IMG/VR virus record: IMGVR_UViG_3300027467_000206
Location: 1 to 23,508 of that record
Direction: 5' to 3' (one strand)
DNA length: 23,508 nt
Origin: a virus
A model generated the notes under the pieces. The model made no database searches. It was not told where the DNA came from and was given only the letters and a program-made list of their open reading frames with translations. Both the position numbers and the translations under genes were made by a program. The number at the start of each line of letters is the position of its first letter. The first letter of the stretch is position 1. Positions 1 to 7,833 of this stretch are shown one piece after another.

Positions 1-221
1 CCTTTATTCGTGAGGCGAATGGGAAAATGCATGGTTCTCCGCATGATGACCGGGTTATGTCTTTGGGGATCGCTAACCAGATGTTGAAGTATGTTTGGTT
101 GCCTGAGTACAGGAATGATTTGGAGCCCAGAAAGAACTCTTTGGATTGGTGGGCACGCCATATTGTCAAGAATATGCCCGATAAGCCGGCAAAAATCGGG
201 TCGTTTAACGTCGCTGAGTAA
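1..221 (+). CDS. Terminase large subunit, C-terminal end (partial)
   Basis: This is the 3' end of a gene that begins left of the window; the frame is open from base 3 and stops with TAA at 219-221. The residues REANGKMHGSPHDDRVMSLG are typical of the end of the phage terminase large subunit nuclease domain, where the SPHDD aspartates are conserved metal ligands. The family is the DNA-packaging motor: an ATPase plus a nuclease that cuts concatemeric DNA at the portal. Only about 72 residues are present, so the ATPase half cannot be seen. Its place upstream of portal, scaffold and capsid genes fits the usual packaging-head order. The assignment rests on the motif and the context. Confidence 0.82.
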   Translation, partial: FIREANGKMHGSPHDDRVMSLGIANQMLKYVWLPEYRNDLEPRKNSLDWWARHIVKNMPDKPAKIGSFNVAE

Positions 222-239
222 CGAAATCCCCTATTATCG

Positions 240-464
240 ATGAAAACTTTCCGTTGTTTAGAGTGTTTGACCGAGTTTGATGCAGACGAACTCCCGAGAA
301 GGGGTTCTGTTTGCTTTAAATGCCATGTGAAGTCAATTCGCCTGGGTTTTACTCATGGTCAGGAAGATTTTCATGGACCAACCATTAAGGAACGTCAACA
401 TAAAATTGTTGAGGACGCCAAGATTAATGGTTACAACGCCGAGCCTGTGACGAATTGGATGTGA
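240..464 (+). CDS. Small zinc-knuckle protein, unknown function
   Basis: This encodes a 74-residue protein with two CxxC pairs (C6/C9 and C25/C28) and several histidines (29, 39, 45), which suggests one structural zinc site. The rest is charged and helical (about residues 48-63) with no membrane segment. It lies between the terminase and a small membrane protein; the stop TGA is one base before the next start. No good Shine-Dalgarno site is visible in the 18 bases before its ATG, so it may depend on coupling to the upstream gene. I do not recognise a function. A nucleic-acid-binding or packaging accessory role is only a guess from the zinc pairs and the position. Confidence 0.7.
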   Translation: MKTFRCLECLTEFDADELPRRGSVCFKCHVKSIRLGFTHGQEDFHGPTIKERQHKIVEDAKINGYNAEPVTNWM

Positions 465-465
465 T

Positions 466-675
466 GTGGAACCGATCTGGGTGCCGATTGCGGTCGCTGT
501 TATATCAGGTCCGCTGGTCGTGGTACTTCAGAAACTACGCAAAGAAAACACCTCACAGCACGAACAGGGTCAAATCCTGTTAAGGATGCTTGGTACCAAG
601 GTAGATAAGATCGGAAGCAAATTAGACAACCATATTGGTTGGCACGAAGGACAAGACGATGGCAAGAATCTCTAA
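466..675 (+). CDS. Small single-pass membrane protein, holin-like candidate
   Basis: This 69-residue protein starts with GTG, one base after the preceding stop. Residues about 4-22 (PIWVPIAVAVISGPLVVVL) form one clear transmembrane helix, followed by a charged, probably helical tail with KVDKIGSKLD. The size, single N-terminal helix and charged C-terminus resemble small phage membrane proteins that are often called holin-like. If it is the holin, it sits about 17 kb from the peptidase gene at 17517, which is not the usual neighbouring lysis cassette. The last 17 bases overlap the start of the portal gene and contain its ribosome site. A membrane anchor at the packaging vertex or a superinfection function is also possible. 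Confidence 0.65.
   Translation: MEPIWVPIAVAVISGPLVVVLQKLRKENTSQHEQGQILLRMLGTKVDKIGSKLDNHIGWHEGQDDGKNL
646..651 (+). promoter_or_regulatory. Ribosome binding site setting the portal start
   Basis: GAAGGA lies seven bases before the ATG at 659. It favours that ATG over an in-frame TTG at 635, which has no comparable site. It sits inside the 3' end of the upstream membrane-protein gene. Confidence 0.65.
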
Positions 676-2410
676 CCAAGAACTTATCACCCGATATCGG
701 GAAAAGATTGAACAGTCACGTCGTTGGCGTCGTGAAGATAACTACGATAAAACCTGGAAGCGCATGATCGACATGTATCGTGGTAAGCACTTCCTGAACA
801 GCTCCGACGAAGATCGGATGTTGATTAATGATGCATTTGCAACTATCAACGTCATCTGGCCGAGCGTGTCGGTGAACCATCCGAAGATTACGGTTAACGC
901 ACGCCGTTATGAAGATGCCCCGAAGGCGATTGTGACCGAAGAGGTCGTCAACTATTGGTGGAGGCACTATGAGTGCCAGAGCGAGTTTCGTCGTGCAGTC
1001 AAGGACATGCTTATTGTTGGTCACGGCTGGTTGAAGACTGGTTATCGTTTTGTTGAAAAGACCGAAGGCGAAGAGTACGATACAGCTGATGAGCTTGCAG
1101 CACCGGAATCAATCACGGAATCGGAAATCATTATCACCGAGGACCGTCCATTTGTTGAGCGTATTAGCCCATTTGATGTTTTTGTTGATGCCGATGCGAC
1201 GTCGATTTCCGACATGCGGTGGATCGCACAGCGAATCCGCCGACCGTTAACGGACGTTAAAAAAGACAAGCGTTACAACTCTCAGGCACGCAGAGAAGCC
1301 TCTCCTTCCCACTACACGAAGTGGGGCCAGGATGGCAACATGCCACGACGAAGCGAAAAAGCCGAAGACGGTTATGTGGAGATCTGGGAGTTCTACGACA
1401 TTGATCGTGGAACAATCTCAATATTCTGTGATGGTAGCGACAAGTTCCTTGTAACACCAACCGAAATACCGTTCGCTTTCGGTCATCCGTTTGTCATGCT
1501 CAGGAACTACGAGATTCCAGAACACTTCTACCCAATGGGTGAACTGGAAGCCATTGAGCCACTCCAGATGGAACTCAACGAGACACGTACCCAAATGATG
1601 AACCACCGCAAGCGGTTCTCCCGTAAATGGCTGTACAAGGAGTCGGCGTTTGATGCCGAAGGTCGCAGTGCGCTCGAGTCCGATGAGGACAACGTGCTGG
1701 TTCCAGTTATTTCAGAAGAAGGATTGGGTGGCGTGGTTGCGCCGATGCCTGCGGTCATCAGTCCACCAGAGTTCTATAACCAGTCGTCGCTGATCACCAA
1801 TGACATTGACCGTATCTCCGGAATCTCAGAGTACGCCCGAGGCGCTCTCCCTGAAATCCGCCGTACGGCCACAGAAGCCGGCATCATCCAAGATGCTGCC
1901 AACGCTAGAGCGTCAGACAAGCTGGCGATCATTGAGAAGGCGATTGCCGATGCGGCACGCCGACTGGTTATGCTGGCACAACAGTACATGACCGGTGAGC
2001 AGGCTGTACGTGTGGCAGGCAAGGACGCCACCAATGTCTGGGTGGACTTTGACCGAGACTACATCCAAGGCGAGTTTGACTTCGAAGTTGAGGGCGGATC
2101 AACCCAGCCAGTCAACGAGTCCTTCCGCCGACAGATGGCACTCCAGGTTGTGGACGCAATGGCTCCATTTGCTCAGGCAGGAATCTTGGACATGGCGAAG
2201 CTGGCAACTTATGTGCTTCAGCAGGGTTTTGGTATCAAGTCTGCTGCTGGATTCATTATGGCTCCGCCCCCTCCAGCACCTGAACCGGCTCCGGCACCGG
2301 TTCCTCCGATGCCTGAGGCATTGCCACCAGCACCTGGTGGTATGCCGATGGACCCAGCTATGTTGGCCCAAATGATGCCCGAGGGGATGCCACAGCCACC
2401 AGTTATGTAA
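659..2410 (+). CDS. Portal protein
   Basis: This encodes a 583-residue protein with the size and features of a podovirus-type portal, the dodecameric ring at the capsid vertex through which DNA is packaged and ejected. The N-terminal part is basic and helical (RYREKIEQSRRWRRED). It is followed by typical portal-like text such as DMYRGKHF, INVIWPSVSVNHPKI and the central VGHGWLKTGYRF. Residues 534-583 form a proline, alanine and methionine-rich tail that is probably disordered. The start is the ATG at 659, chosen for its GAAGGA site, and overlaps the upstream gene by 17 bases. The terminase before it and the scaffold and capsid genes after it support the call. The family (P22-like or other) is inferred from length and context. 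Confidence 0.85.
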   Translation: MARISNQELITRYREKIEQSRRWRREDNYDKTWKRMIDMYRGKHFLNSSDEDRMLINDAFATINVIWPSVSVNHPKITVNARRYEDAPKAIVTEEVVNYWWRHYECQSEFRRAVKDMLIVGHGWLKTGYRFVEKTEGEEYDTADELAAPESITESEIIITEDRPFVERISPFDVFVDADATSISDMRWIAQRIRRPLTDVKKDKRYNSQARREASPSHYTKWGQDGNMPRRSEKAEDGYVEIWEFYDIDRGTISIFCDGSDKFLVTPTEIPFAFGHPFVMLRNYEIPEHFYPMGELEAIEPLQMELNETRTQMMNHRKRFSRKWLYKESAFDAEGRSALESDEDNVLVPVISEEGLGGVVAPMPAVISPPEFYNQSSLITNDIDRISGISEYARGALPEIRRTATEAGIIQDAANARASDKLAIIEKAIADAARRLVMLAQQYMTGEQAVRVAGKDATNVWVDFDRDYIQGEFDFEVEGGSTQPVNESFRRQMALQVVDAMAPFAQAGILDMAKLATYVLQQGFGIKSAAGFIMAPPPPAPEPAPAPVPPMPEALPPAPGGMPMDPAMLAQMMPEGMPQPPVM

Positions 2411-2451
2411 CGAACTTCCTTATGGTGTAGAGCAACCCATGGAGGACTCAA

Positions 2452-3258
2452 GTGAGTGACATAGTTAGCAATGAAGTCGAGACCGAATCGGCCCCTGTAG
2501 TTGAACAGCAAGTTCAGCCGGAGGGACAACCGCAGGAAGTTACAGATGTAGTTGAAACTCTGACAGAAGAGCAGATTGATCTTCTTCCTGTTGATGAGTT
2601 CGGTGACAAGTATGTGACCGTGACCGTTGCAGGTGAAGAGATAAAAGTTCCTTTGAAAGAGGCGCTTTCTGGCTACCAGCGTCAGGCGGATTATACCCGT
2701 AAGACGCAGGAGTTAAGTGAGCAAAAGCGACAGCTTCAATTTGGTGCTGCTTTGCAAGAAGCTTTGCAGAACAACCCCAAGGAGACGCTGGAACTGCTTT
2801 CTAAGCATTACGGAATCAACGAGCAATCCGTCCCTGATGAGGCGGAACTTGATTTGGATCCGGTGGAGAAGCAGTTCCGACAGTTGGAACAGCGAGTCCA
2901 AGCGTTTGAGCAAGCTCAGGCGATGGAGGAGTTGGAACGTACTATCGAAACGCTTCAGAACCGATATGGCTCTGATTTCGACGCTAATGAAGTTGTTTCC
3001 AAGGCCCTGTTCATGGGAACCTCCGATTTAGAGGCGGTCTACAAGCAAATCGCTTTTGACAGAGTGTACGAGGATGCGCAGTCAATTCGCCAAATTCGTG
3101 AGAAGGCAGCGAAGGAAACTGAGCAGATTACTGGTGCTAAGCGTCAAGCGGCGGTTGTCTCTGGAGGCTCCACGGCGAGTTCGGCAGATGTATCGGCAAA
3201 ACCCATTTCATCTATCCGAGATGCTTTTGAATCCGCTAAGCGGATCCACAGCGTTTAG
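2452..3258 (+). CDS. Capsid scaffolding protein
   Basis: This 268-residue protein starts with GTG at 2452, with GGAGG at 2441-2445. The N-terminus is acidic (about residues 1-45). Next comes a short beta segment with EEIKVPLKEALSGYQRQADY and RKTQELSEQK, a signature common in phage scaffold proteins. About residues 85-175 are a long charged coiled coil. The C-terminus (SSIRDAFESAKRIHSV) is basic and helical, as expected for the capsid-binding end. Scaffold proteins co-assemble with the capsid protein into the prohead and then leave or are degraded. Its place directly before the capsid gene fits this role. No protease domain is visible, so release by exit rather than self-cleavage is the simpler inference. 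Confidence 0.82.
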   Translation: MSDIVSNEVETESAPVVEQQVQPEGQPQEVTDVVETLTEEQIDLLPVDEFGDKYVTVTVAGEEIKVPLKEALSGYQRQADYTRKTQELSEQKRQLQFGAALQEALQNNPKETLELLSKHYGINEQSVPDEAELDLDPVEKQFRQLEQRVQAFEQAQAMEELERTIETLQNRYGSDFDANEVVSKALFMGTSDLEAVYKQIAFDRVYEDAQSIRQIREKAAKETEQITGAKRQAAVVSGGSTASSADVSAKPISSIRDAFESAKRIHSV

Positions 3259-3283
3259 GACCAAACTCTAAGGAGAAAACAAC

Positions 3284-4228
3284 ATGCCAGGTAACGCCAA
3301 TTTTGATGCGTTGCTCAGCACTACGCTGGCAAACTATCGTGCACAGCTCACGGACAACGTGTTCACTGCACGCCCACTGACCTACTTCCTCATGGACAAG
3401 GGTCGCATTCGTATGGTTGATGGTGGAACGAAGATCGTTGAACCGTTGATCTACGGTCAGAACGGCACCGTTGCATCGTACAGCGGTTACGACACCATTT
3501 CGCTGACTGCCCAGGATGGCATGTCCGCTGCCGAGTTTGACTGGAAGCAGTACGCTGCATCCATCGCAATCTCCGGTATTGAAGAGGCGAAGAACAACGG
3601 CGAAGCCGCAATCATCAACCTCCTTGAGGCGAAGATTATGCAGGCTGAGGAGTCGATGCGTGAAGGTTTCAACCAGATGTTCTTCGGTGATGGCACCGGC
3701 AACTCTGGCAAGAACTGGAACGGTCTTGGAAACCTTGTTGAGTCCGGCAACACCGTTGGTGGAATCAACTCGGCAAACGGCCAGGGCAACGACTTCTGGC
3801 GTTCGTACGAGGAAAACACCGCAGGTGCTTTGACCCTCGCACAGATGGCCACCGCCTACAACAGCGTGTCGGTTGGTAACGACCACCCAGACATGATCCT
3901 CACGACTCAGACCCTGTTTGAGAAGTACGAGGCTCTGTTGCAGCCGCAGCTCCGCTACACGGACACCAAGACCGCAGATGCTGGATTCCAGAACCTGCTG
4001 TTCAAGGCTGCTCCTGTTGCGTACGATGTGCATTGCACCGCAGGTGTTGTGTACTTCCTCAACAGCAAGTACCTCACGCTTGTCGGTCACTCGGGCAAGT
4101 GGTTCCAGCAGACGGATTTCGTCCGCCCAGAGAACCTCGATGCTCGTTACGCACTCATCATGTGCTACGGCAACCTCACGGTCCGCAACCGTGCGAAGCA
4201 GGGCAAGCTCACCGCAAAGACCGCCTAA
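3284..4228 (+). CDS. Major capsid protein
   Basis: This encodes a 314-residue protein with an excellent ribosome site (AAGGAG at 3270-3275, eight bases before the ATG). Segments such as NFDALLSTTLANYR, MVDGGTKIVEPLIYG, AAEFDWKQYAASIAISGIEE and QMFFGDGTGNSGK match a widespread phage major capsid family that is expected to have the HK97 fold: an extended N-arm, a long helix (about 110-133) and a central P-domain. The protein forms the icosahedral shell. Codon use is markedly rich in C-ending codons (aac, gac, acc) compared with its neighbours, as expected for the most highly expressed gene. A strong hairpin follows the stop codon. There is no obvious N-terminal prodomain. Confidence 0.9.
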   Translation: MPGNANFDALLSTTLANYRAQLTDNVFTARPLTYFLMDKGRIRMVDGGTKIVEPLIYGQNGTVASYSGYDTISLTAQDGMSAAEFDWKQYAASIAISGIEEAKNNGEAAIINLLEAKIMQAEESMREGFNQMFFGDGTGNSGKNWNGLGNLVESGNTVGGINSANGQGNDFWRSYEENTAGALTLAQMATAYNSVSVGNDHPDMILTTQTLFEKYEALLQPQLRYTDTKTADAGFQNLLFKAAPVAYDVHCTAGVVYFLNSKYLTLVGHSGKWFQQTDFVRPENLDARYALIMCYGNLTVRNRAKQGKLTAKTA

Positions 4229-4251
4229 CGGTCCTAGGGGTGTTAAGATTG

Positions 4252-4273
4252 GGGAGGGGGGAAACCCCCTCCC
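4252..4273 (+). promoter_or_regulatory. Strong GNRA-loop hairpin after the capsid gene
   Basis: A perfect nine-pair G:C-rich stem (arms 4252-4260 and 4265-4273) closes a GAAA tetraloop between the capsid stop at 4228 and the next start at 4295. No run of T follows, so it does not look like a complete intrinsic terminator. It more likely stabilises the 3' end of the capsid message or partly reduces downstream transcription. Confidence 0.75.
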
Positions 4274-4294
4274 TGATTCCCGAAAGGAAATCAA

Positions 4295-4660
4295 ATGGCT
4301 AGAAAACCCAAAACATCGGCAATTGAAGCAAGGGTCGGACACAACACTGATGATTCTTATCGTCAGCGTCGTCGTGTTTCCGATATCAAGACTTCATACA
4401 ACATGCCCTACCCAGGAAAGGGGCCCAGTCGTCCCTGGAACCCTGCCTATGGCAGAAATATGGAAAAACTTGAAGGTTCAATGGGAAGGGTTCGATATGA
4501 GGAAGATGGTGCCGATTATCGAAACTTTGAAAGAATCTACAGTGGCCCAACTGATGCCGTAGGTGTTTCTCTTCGCAGGAGACGAGAAGCAAACATGGGG
4601 GTAAAAGAGGGCAAGCCAAGAAATAAGAAAAAGAATCAAATCAAGAAAAATGCAAGGTAA
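4295..4660 (+). CDS. Small basic protein following capsid, unknown function
   Basis: This encodes a 121-residue, strongly basic protein (many Arg and Lys, ending RNKKKNQIKKNAR) with a good ribosome site, AAGGAA at 4284-4289. It has no membrane segment, cysteine pair or recognised domain. The middle (PGKGPSRPWNPAYG) is rich in proline and glycine and looks loosely folded. It lies between the capsid gene and another basic protein, so a virion role such as binding packaged DNA or the inner capsid surface is plausible, but nothing in the sequence proves it. The strong hairpin upstream separates its translation from that of the capsid gene. Confidence 0.7.
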   Translation: MARKPKTSAIEARVGHNTDDSYRQRRRVSDIKTSYNMPYPGKGPSRPWNPAYGRNMEKLEGSMGRVRYEEDGADYRNFERIYSGPTDAVGVSLRRRREANMGVKEGKPRNKKKNQIKKNAR

Positions 4661-4669
4661 GTAACAGAA

Positions 4670-4990
4670 ATGCCAAGTTATTATCGGATACTAGACAACG
4701 GAGTAGAAAAGCCAATGGCAAGAGACCGTAAGCCGGCAGACCGCATGAAGCAGGGACTGTCAAAGAGCAAGAACAGCAAGCCAAGCCAGTTCAAGAAGAA
4801 GGGCGATTTCCGCATCGGTGGCACGTACAGCACCGGTCGTGCGATCACCATCGGAATTCCTGGCCAGAAGCCAAAGGTCAAGGGCAAGGCTGTTGCTGGC
4901 AAGGCACAGCAGATCCGCAAGGCCGACAAGGCTGATGCTTCTAAGCGTCGTATCAGTGGCACGACACGTGGCGGTCGTTCCAAGTATTAA
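4670..4990 (+). CDS. Lysine/arginine-rich protein, possible virion DNA-binding protein
   Basis: This encodes a 106-residue protein very rich in lysine and arginine, with few acidic residues and low-complexity KGKAVAGKAQQ-type text like a histone tail, ending GGRSKY. The first ATG (4670) has only a weak AAGG upstream. An internal ATG at 4715 (MARDRKPADR) has GGAG 11 bases ahead, and the C-ending codon bias of the gene begins there, so the true start may be 4715 (91 residues). The favoured codons resemble those of the capsid gene, hinting at high expression. Packaged-DNA binding or capsid cementing are possible roles; neither is shown. Confidence 0.68.
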   Translation: MPSYYRILDNGVEKPMARDRKPADRMKQGLSKSKNSKPSQFKKKGDFRIGGTYSTGRAITIGIPGQKPKVKGKAVAGKAQQIRKADKADASKRRISGTTRGGRSKY

Positions 4991-5000
4991 TCAGTAGGTC

Positions 5001-5038
5001 TGTTGCCTTCCCTCAGGCCACACTGGGGGAAGGTAACA
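5001..5038 (+). promoter_or_regulatory. Long intercistronic hairpin
   Basis: Arms 5001-5016 and 5023-5038 pair over 16 positions (two are G:T pairs) around the six-base loop 5017-5022. It fills most of the 65-base gap between the basic protein and the CCCH protein. A T-tract is absent, so it is more likely an RNA processing or stability element, or an attenuator, than a terminator. Confidence 0.75.
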
Positions 5039-5055
5039 AATAGGGCTATTGGTTG

Positions 5056-5271
5056 ATGATGAAAAACGCTCAACCAGCCCATTCGCTTTACGGTGCACCC
5101 GTTTCGGGACAACGCCTCGCATATACAGAGAATGCGAAGATTGCGGCACCATCCGGCCCCTATGTGGGCCGTAATCGTTGCATTGGCAACGATGATACCT
5201 GTGAGGGCCCAAAGGCCAAAGGAACTGATTACTGTGTGGGGCATCTGCGTTCACAAGGGCTGGCTAAGTGA
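5056..5271 (+). CDS. Small CCCH zinc-motif protein
   Basis: This encodes about 71 residues. Three starts lie in tandem (TTG 5053, ATG 5056, ATG 5059); I chose the first ATG. The C-terminal half holds C42-x6-C49-x10-C60-x2-H63, a probable zinc site in the text RCIGNDDTCEG and DYCVGHLR. The N-terminal half is polar and unstructured. The ribosome site is weak. The stop TGA overlaps the GTG of the next gene (GTGA), so the two are probably translationally coupled. Position between capsid-associated genes and the head-tail adaptor suggests a minor virion or assembly role. I do not recognise a characterised family. Confidence 0.7.
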   Translation: MMKNAQPAHSLYGAPVSGQRLAYTENAKIAAPSGPYVGRNRCIGNDDTCEGPKAKGTDYCVGHLRSQGLAK

Positions 5272-5960
5272 TTACCCTGAATACCCTTCGGGATCAGGTT
5301 CGTGCCATGGCCGATCTGGACGAAACGGATCTTTCCGATTCCGTCATTGACCAGTTTGCCAAGGAAGGTTTTCAGCGCATTTACGCCTTGGAGCGTCGCT
5401 GGCCATATTTGCAAACAACGTTCACAACCTCAACGTCCGCAGGCATCAGATCGTATCTGATTGAAAACATCGGTGATATTCGAGAAATCATTTCAATTGT
5501 TGACACAAGTTCATCTGGCAATAGGTTTACTTTGATTGACCATAACAATGCGGAAGAGGTTTGGCTCGGGAATACCGACACACCAAGCCGACCGTATTTC
5601 TTTTCAATTTGGGAAAAGCAGATCCACCTGTGGCCGAAACCAGATACAACCTATACTTTGTTGATTCGTGCATACCGGAACCCGTCATACGACTGGTTGA
5701 CCAGTCCGGATGACGATATTGATTTGGATGAATGGTTCCATGCCATTCTCCCGTATTTTGTTTTGGCACGTGTTTATCAGCGTCAGGAAGACGCAGAGTT
5801 GAGTGCGATGTACATGCGCTCCTTTGAAGAAGGAGTCGCATTTGCTAGACGTGACTTGATGAAAGCTTCAAGCGCACAACCTGTTGTTATGTCCGGTGGC
5901 AAGCGTTATCCAACTATGCGTCGCTGGTTGCAGACGCTTGGGGCGACTCTTGGACAATGA
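5268..5960 (+). CDS. Head-tail adaptor / tail tubular protein A-like
   Basis: This 230-residue protein starts with GTG overlapping the preceding TGA. The N-terminal helices (LRDQVRAMADLDETDLSDS, then FAKEGFQRIYALERRWPYLQ) and the later segment IHLWPKPDTTYTLLIRAYR match the arrangement of podovirus adaptor proteins, known as gp11 or tail tubular A in T7-like phages and gp4 in P22-like phages. These proteins form the ring between portal and tail nozzle. C-terminal helices (about 150-200) carry the usual repeated-helix character. The stop overlaps the next ATG (ATGA), giving coupling with the nozzle-like gene, and the pair order adaptor-nozzle is the standard one. The family call is by pattern and context. 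Confidence 0.72.
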   Translation: MITLNTLRDQVRAMADLDETDLSDSVIDQFAKEGFQRIYALERRWPYLQTTFTTSTSAGIRSYLIENIGDIREIISIVDTSSSGNRFTLIDHNNAEEVWLGNTDTPSRPYFFSIWEKQIHLWPKPDTTYTLLIRAYRNPSYDWLTSPDDDIDLDEWFHAILPYFVLARVYQRQEDAELSAMYMRSFEEGVAFARRDLMKASSAQPVVMSGGKRYPTMRRWLQTLGATLGQ

Positions 5961-7576
5961 GCGCAGTATCCGTAGAGCGTTACGATGATTTTACTGGAGG
6001 TCTGAACCTACGTTCAGATCAATTCCAGCTGACTCGGAACGAGTCGCCAGATATGCTTAATGTGGAAATTGATCCACGTGGCGGTTTGTTTACCCGTGGT
6101 GCAATACGGGAGATAAATAGCACAGCTATTTCTCACACTGGTTCGTGGAACCCTGAACGGCTTTACAATTTTTCTGGAACTACGCCCACAATCATGTTGA
6201 CTGCTTCAAGCAAAGTGTATAAGTCGACTGGTGGGAACTTTACGACTCTTCAGTATTCAGCTGGAAATGATGTGACTTCTTTGTCGTCCCATGGTGCATG
6301 TATGGCTCAATGGAGTGACACGATGTACATGTGCATGGGAACTGCTGGCAACGGTGGATACAAGTGGAAGACGACTGATACGTATGCGACAGCGTTGACT
6401 GCCTCTGGCGTCAACCCGAACCCTTGGCAGGCATATAATACTCCTACTGGTGGGAAGATGCCAACGGCTGAGCATCTTCTTGTTCACGCCAACAAGATGT
6501 TTGCAGCTAACACGACAGAGGCTTCTGTGACCTATCCGAATCGTGTTCGTTGGTCGCATGAAAACCTGCCTGAAGATTGGATGCAGGACGACTACATTGA
6601 TTTTGAAGGTGGCGGAACCGGTGTTACCGGTATGGCTACCGTTGCTGGTCAACTTGTGGTGTTTAAGCCACGAGCCATTTATGTTGTGTATGGTTACGAT
6701 GGCACAGACTTTCAGGTTGTTGAATTAACATCAAAACTTGGTGTTGCAAGCCACCATCATATGGCTGTTGCTGAAACAGGAGTTTATTTTTACTCGCATC
6801 CACAGGGTTTGTTTTACTATAATGGAACAAACATTCTTGAGTTGTCCGACAACATCAAACCAATTTATCCGTTAGGGCATGTTAACAATTCTGAAACAGA
6901 CAAAATTTCTGTTTCGTTTATCAATCGTCGTGTATGGTTGGCGATGCCGTATTCGGTTACCACTAGCGTTACGGATGCGACTGTAAATTTTGTTTACGAC
7001 CCTTCGATCAACAATGGTGCTTGGGTCAAGCATTCAACAGCAGATGGCAAAGCTGTAGTAGGTGGGGTTGACTGGACAGATACAACTGGCGTACCTAGGG
7101 CTTTGGCCATTCATGCAACACAACCAAGAGTTATGGAAGTTGACCTTTACAGCGAGGTGAATGACCGAATTGGTGGAACTAATCTCGGTTTCTCAACCTA
7201 TTATCGCACAGGTTGGATTGATGGTCGCACATATTCTCAAAAGAAGATGTGGCGTAGACCCGACATTGTTGTTAAGCAGATTAATTCTACCGCACAGCTT
7301 AACGTAAAGGTGTACCATAATTTTGAGGAAGCGGTCGGCAACGAACGCAAAACGTTTGTTATCAATATTCCTGCTTCGGCATCCGGAATGATTTGGGGTG
7401 CTGGCGCATGGGGTTACGGTTCCTGGGGTGTAATGGCCCAGGGGGCACAGGTTATGCGTGGATCCAACCTTGGGTTGGCTCGCTCGGTCCAATTGTTGTT
7501 CACTGGCCCATCAGGAAAGTATTGGGGCATTGACAGCATTTCTTACAAATTCAATGCACGAAAGGTCAGTGGCTAA
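5957..7576 (+). CDS. Tail nozzle / tail tubular protein B-like
   Basis: This encodes a 539-residue, beta-rich protein beginning VERYDDFTGGLNLRSDQFQL, then SPDMLNVEIDPRGGLFTRGA. This opening is typical of podovirus nozzle or stabilisation proteins that follow the adaptor gene (the T7 gp12 or P22 gp10 position). Repeating blocks with Trp, Tyr and Gly (LYNFSGTTPTIML, GKMPTAEHLLVHANKMFAAN, VVFKPRAIYVVYGYDG) suggest a beta-propeller-like body. It would form the distal hexameric part of the short tail and may anchor fibres. It is coupled at both ends: ATGA with the adaptor, and TAATG with the next gene. T-ending codons are more frequent here than in the capsid gene. Confidence 0.72.
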   Translation: MSAVSVERYDDFTGGLNLRSDQFQLTRNESPDMLNVEIDPRGGLFTRGAIREINSTAISHTGSWNPERLYNFSGTTPTIMLTASSKVYKSTGGNFTTLQYSAGNDVTSLSSHGACMAQWSDTMYMCMGTAGNGGYKWKTTDTYATALTASGVNPNPWQAYNTPTGGKMPTAEHLLVHANKMFAANTTEASVTYPNRVRWSHENLPEDWMQDDYIDFEGGGTGVTGMATVAGQLVVFKPRAIYVVYGYDGTDFQVVELTSKLGVASHHHMAVAETGVYFYSHPQGLFYYNGTNILELSDNIKPIYPLGHVNNSETDKISVSFINRRVWLAMPYSVTTSVTDATVNFVYDPSINNGAWVKHSTADGKAVVGGVDWTDTTGVPRALAIHATQPRVMEVDLYSEVNDRIGGTNLGFSTYYRTGWIDGRTYSQKKMWRRPDIVVKQINSTAQLNVKVYHNFEEAVGNERKTFVINIPASASGMIWGAGAWGYGSWGVMAQGAQVMRGSNLGLARSVQLLFTGPSGKYWGIDSISYKFNARKVSG

Positions 7577-7833
7577 TGGCTGTTACAATCCCACACACAT
7601 TTACCAATGGAAACATTGCTGAGGCTGCTGAGGTCAATGCTAACTTCACAGCGGTCAAACTGTTCGTTGACAATCTTCAGGATGGCACCAATTTTACGGC
7701 TGGTGCCATTACCACAAACTCAATTGCCGATGGGGCAATTACGCAGTTGAAGATTGACCCGACAGTCATTTCATCTTTGGGTGCTAGTGGCGATGACTCT
7801 GGAATTGTATTGGGTGCACAGATTTTCTCATGA
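7576..7833 (+). CDS. Short tail-appendage / fibre N-terminus-like protein
   Basis: This 85-residue protein starts with an ATG that shares a base with the preceding TAA. The text FTNGNIAEAAEVNANFTAV resembles the start of many phage tail-fibre and appendage proteins, followed by repetitive beta-type text (TAGAITTNSIADGAITQLKI). A normal fibre would continue for hundreds of residues into a receptor-binding tip; here the ORF ends after 85. It could be a small fibre anchor, a trimeric adaptor for a fibre encoded elsewhere, or a shortened relic. There is no sign of a frameshift continuation, because the next frame opens directly into an unrelated coiled-coil protein. Confidence 0.6.
   Translation: MAVTIPHTFTNGNIAEAAEVNANFTAVKLFVDNLQDGTNFTAGAITTNSIADGAITQLKIDPTVISSLGASGDDSGIVLGAQIFS

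Noticed and set aside
3236-4342. A 368-codon open frame on the minus strand across the whole capsid gene
   Set aside because: It is a shadow of the strong codon bias of the capsid gene; the text has no domain-like pattern, and the plus-strand protein is clearly a capsid.
5154-5171. A six-pair GC-rich inverted repeat inside the CCCH protein gene
   Set aside because: It is short, in coding sequence, and explained by Gly/Pro codons; no reason to call it a site.
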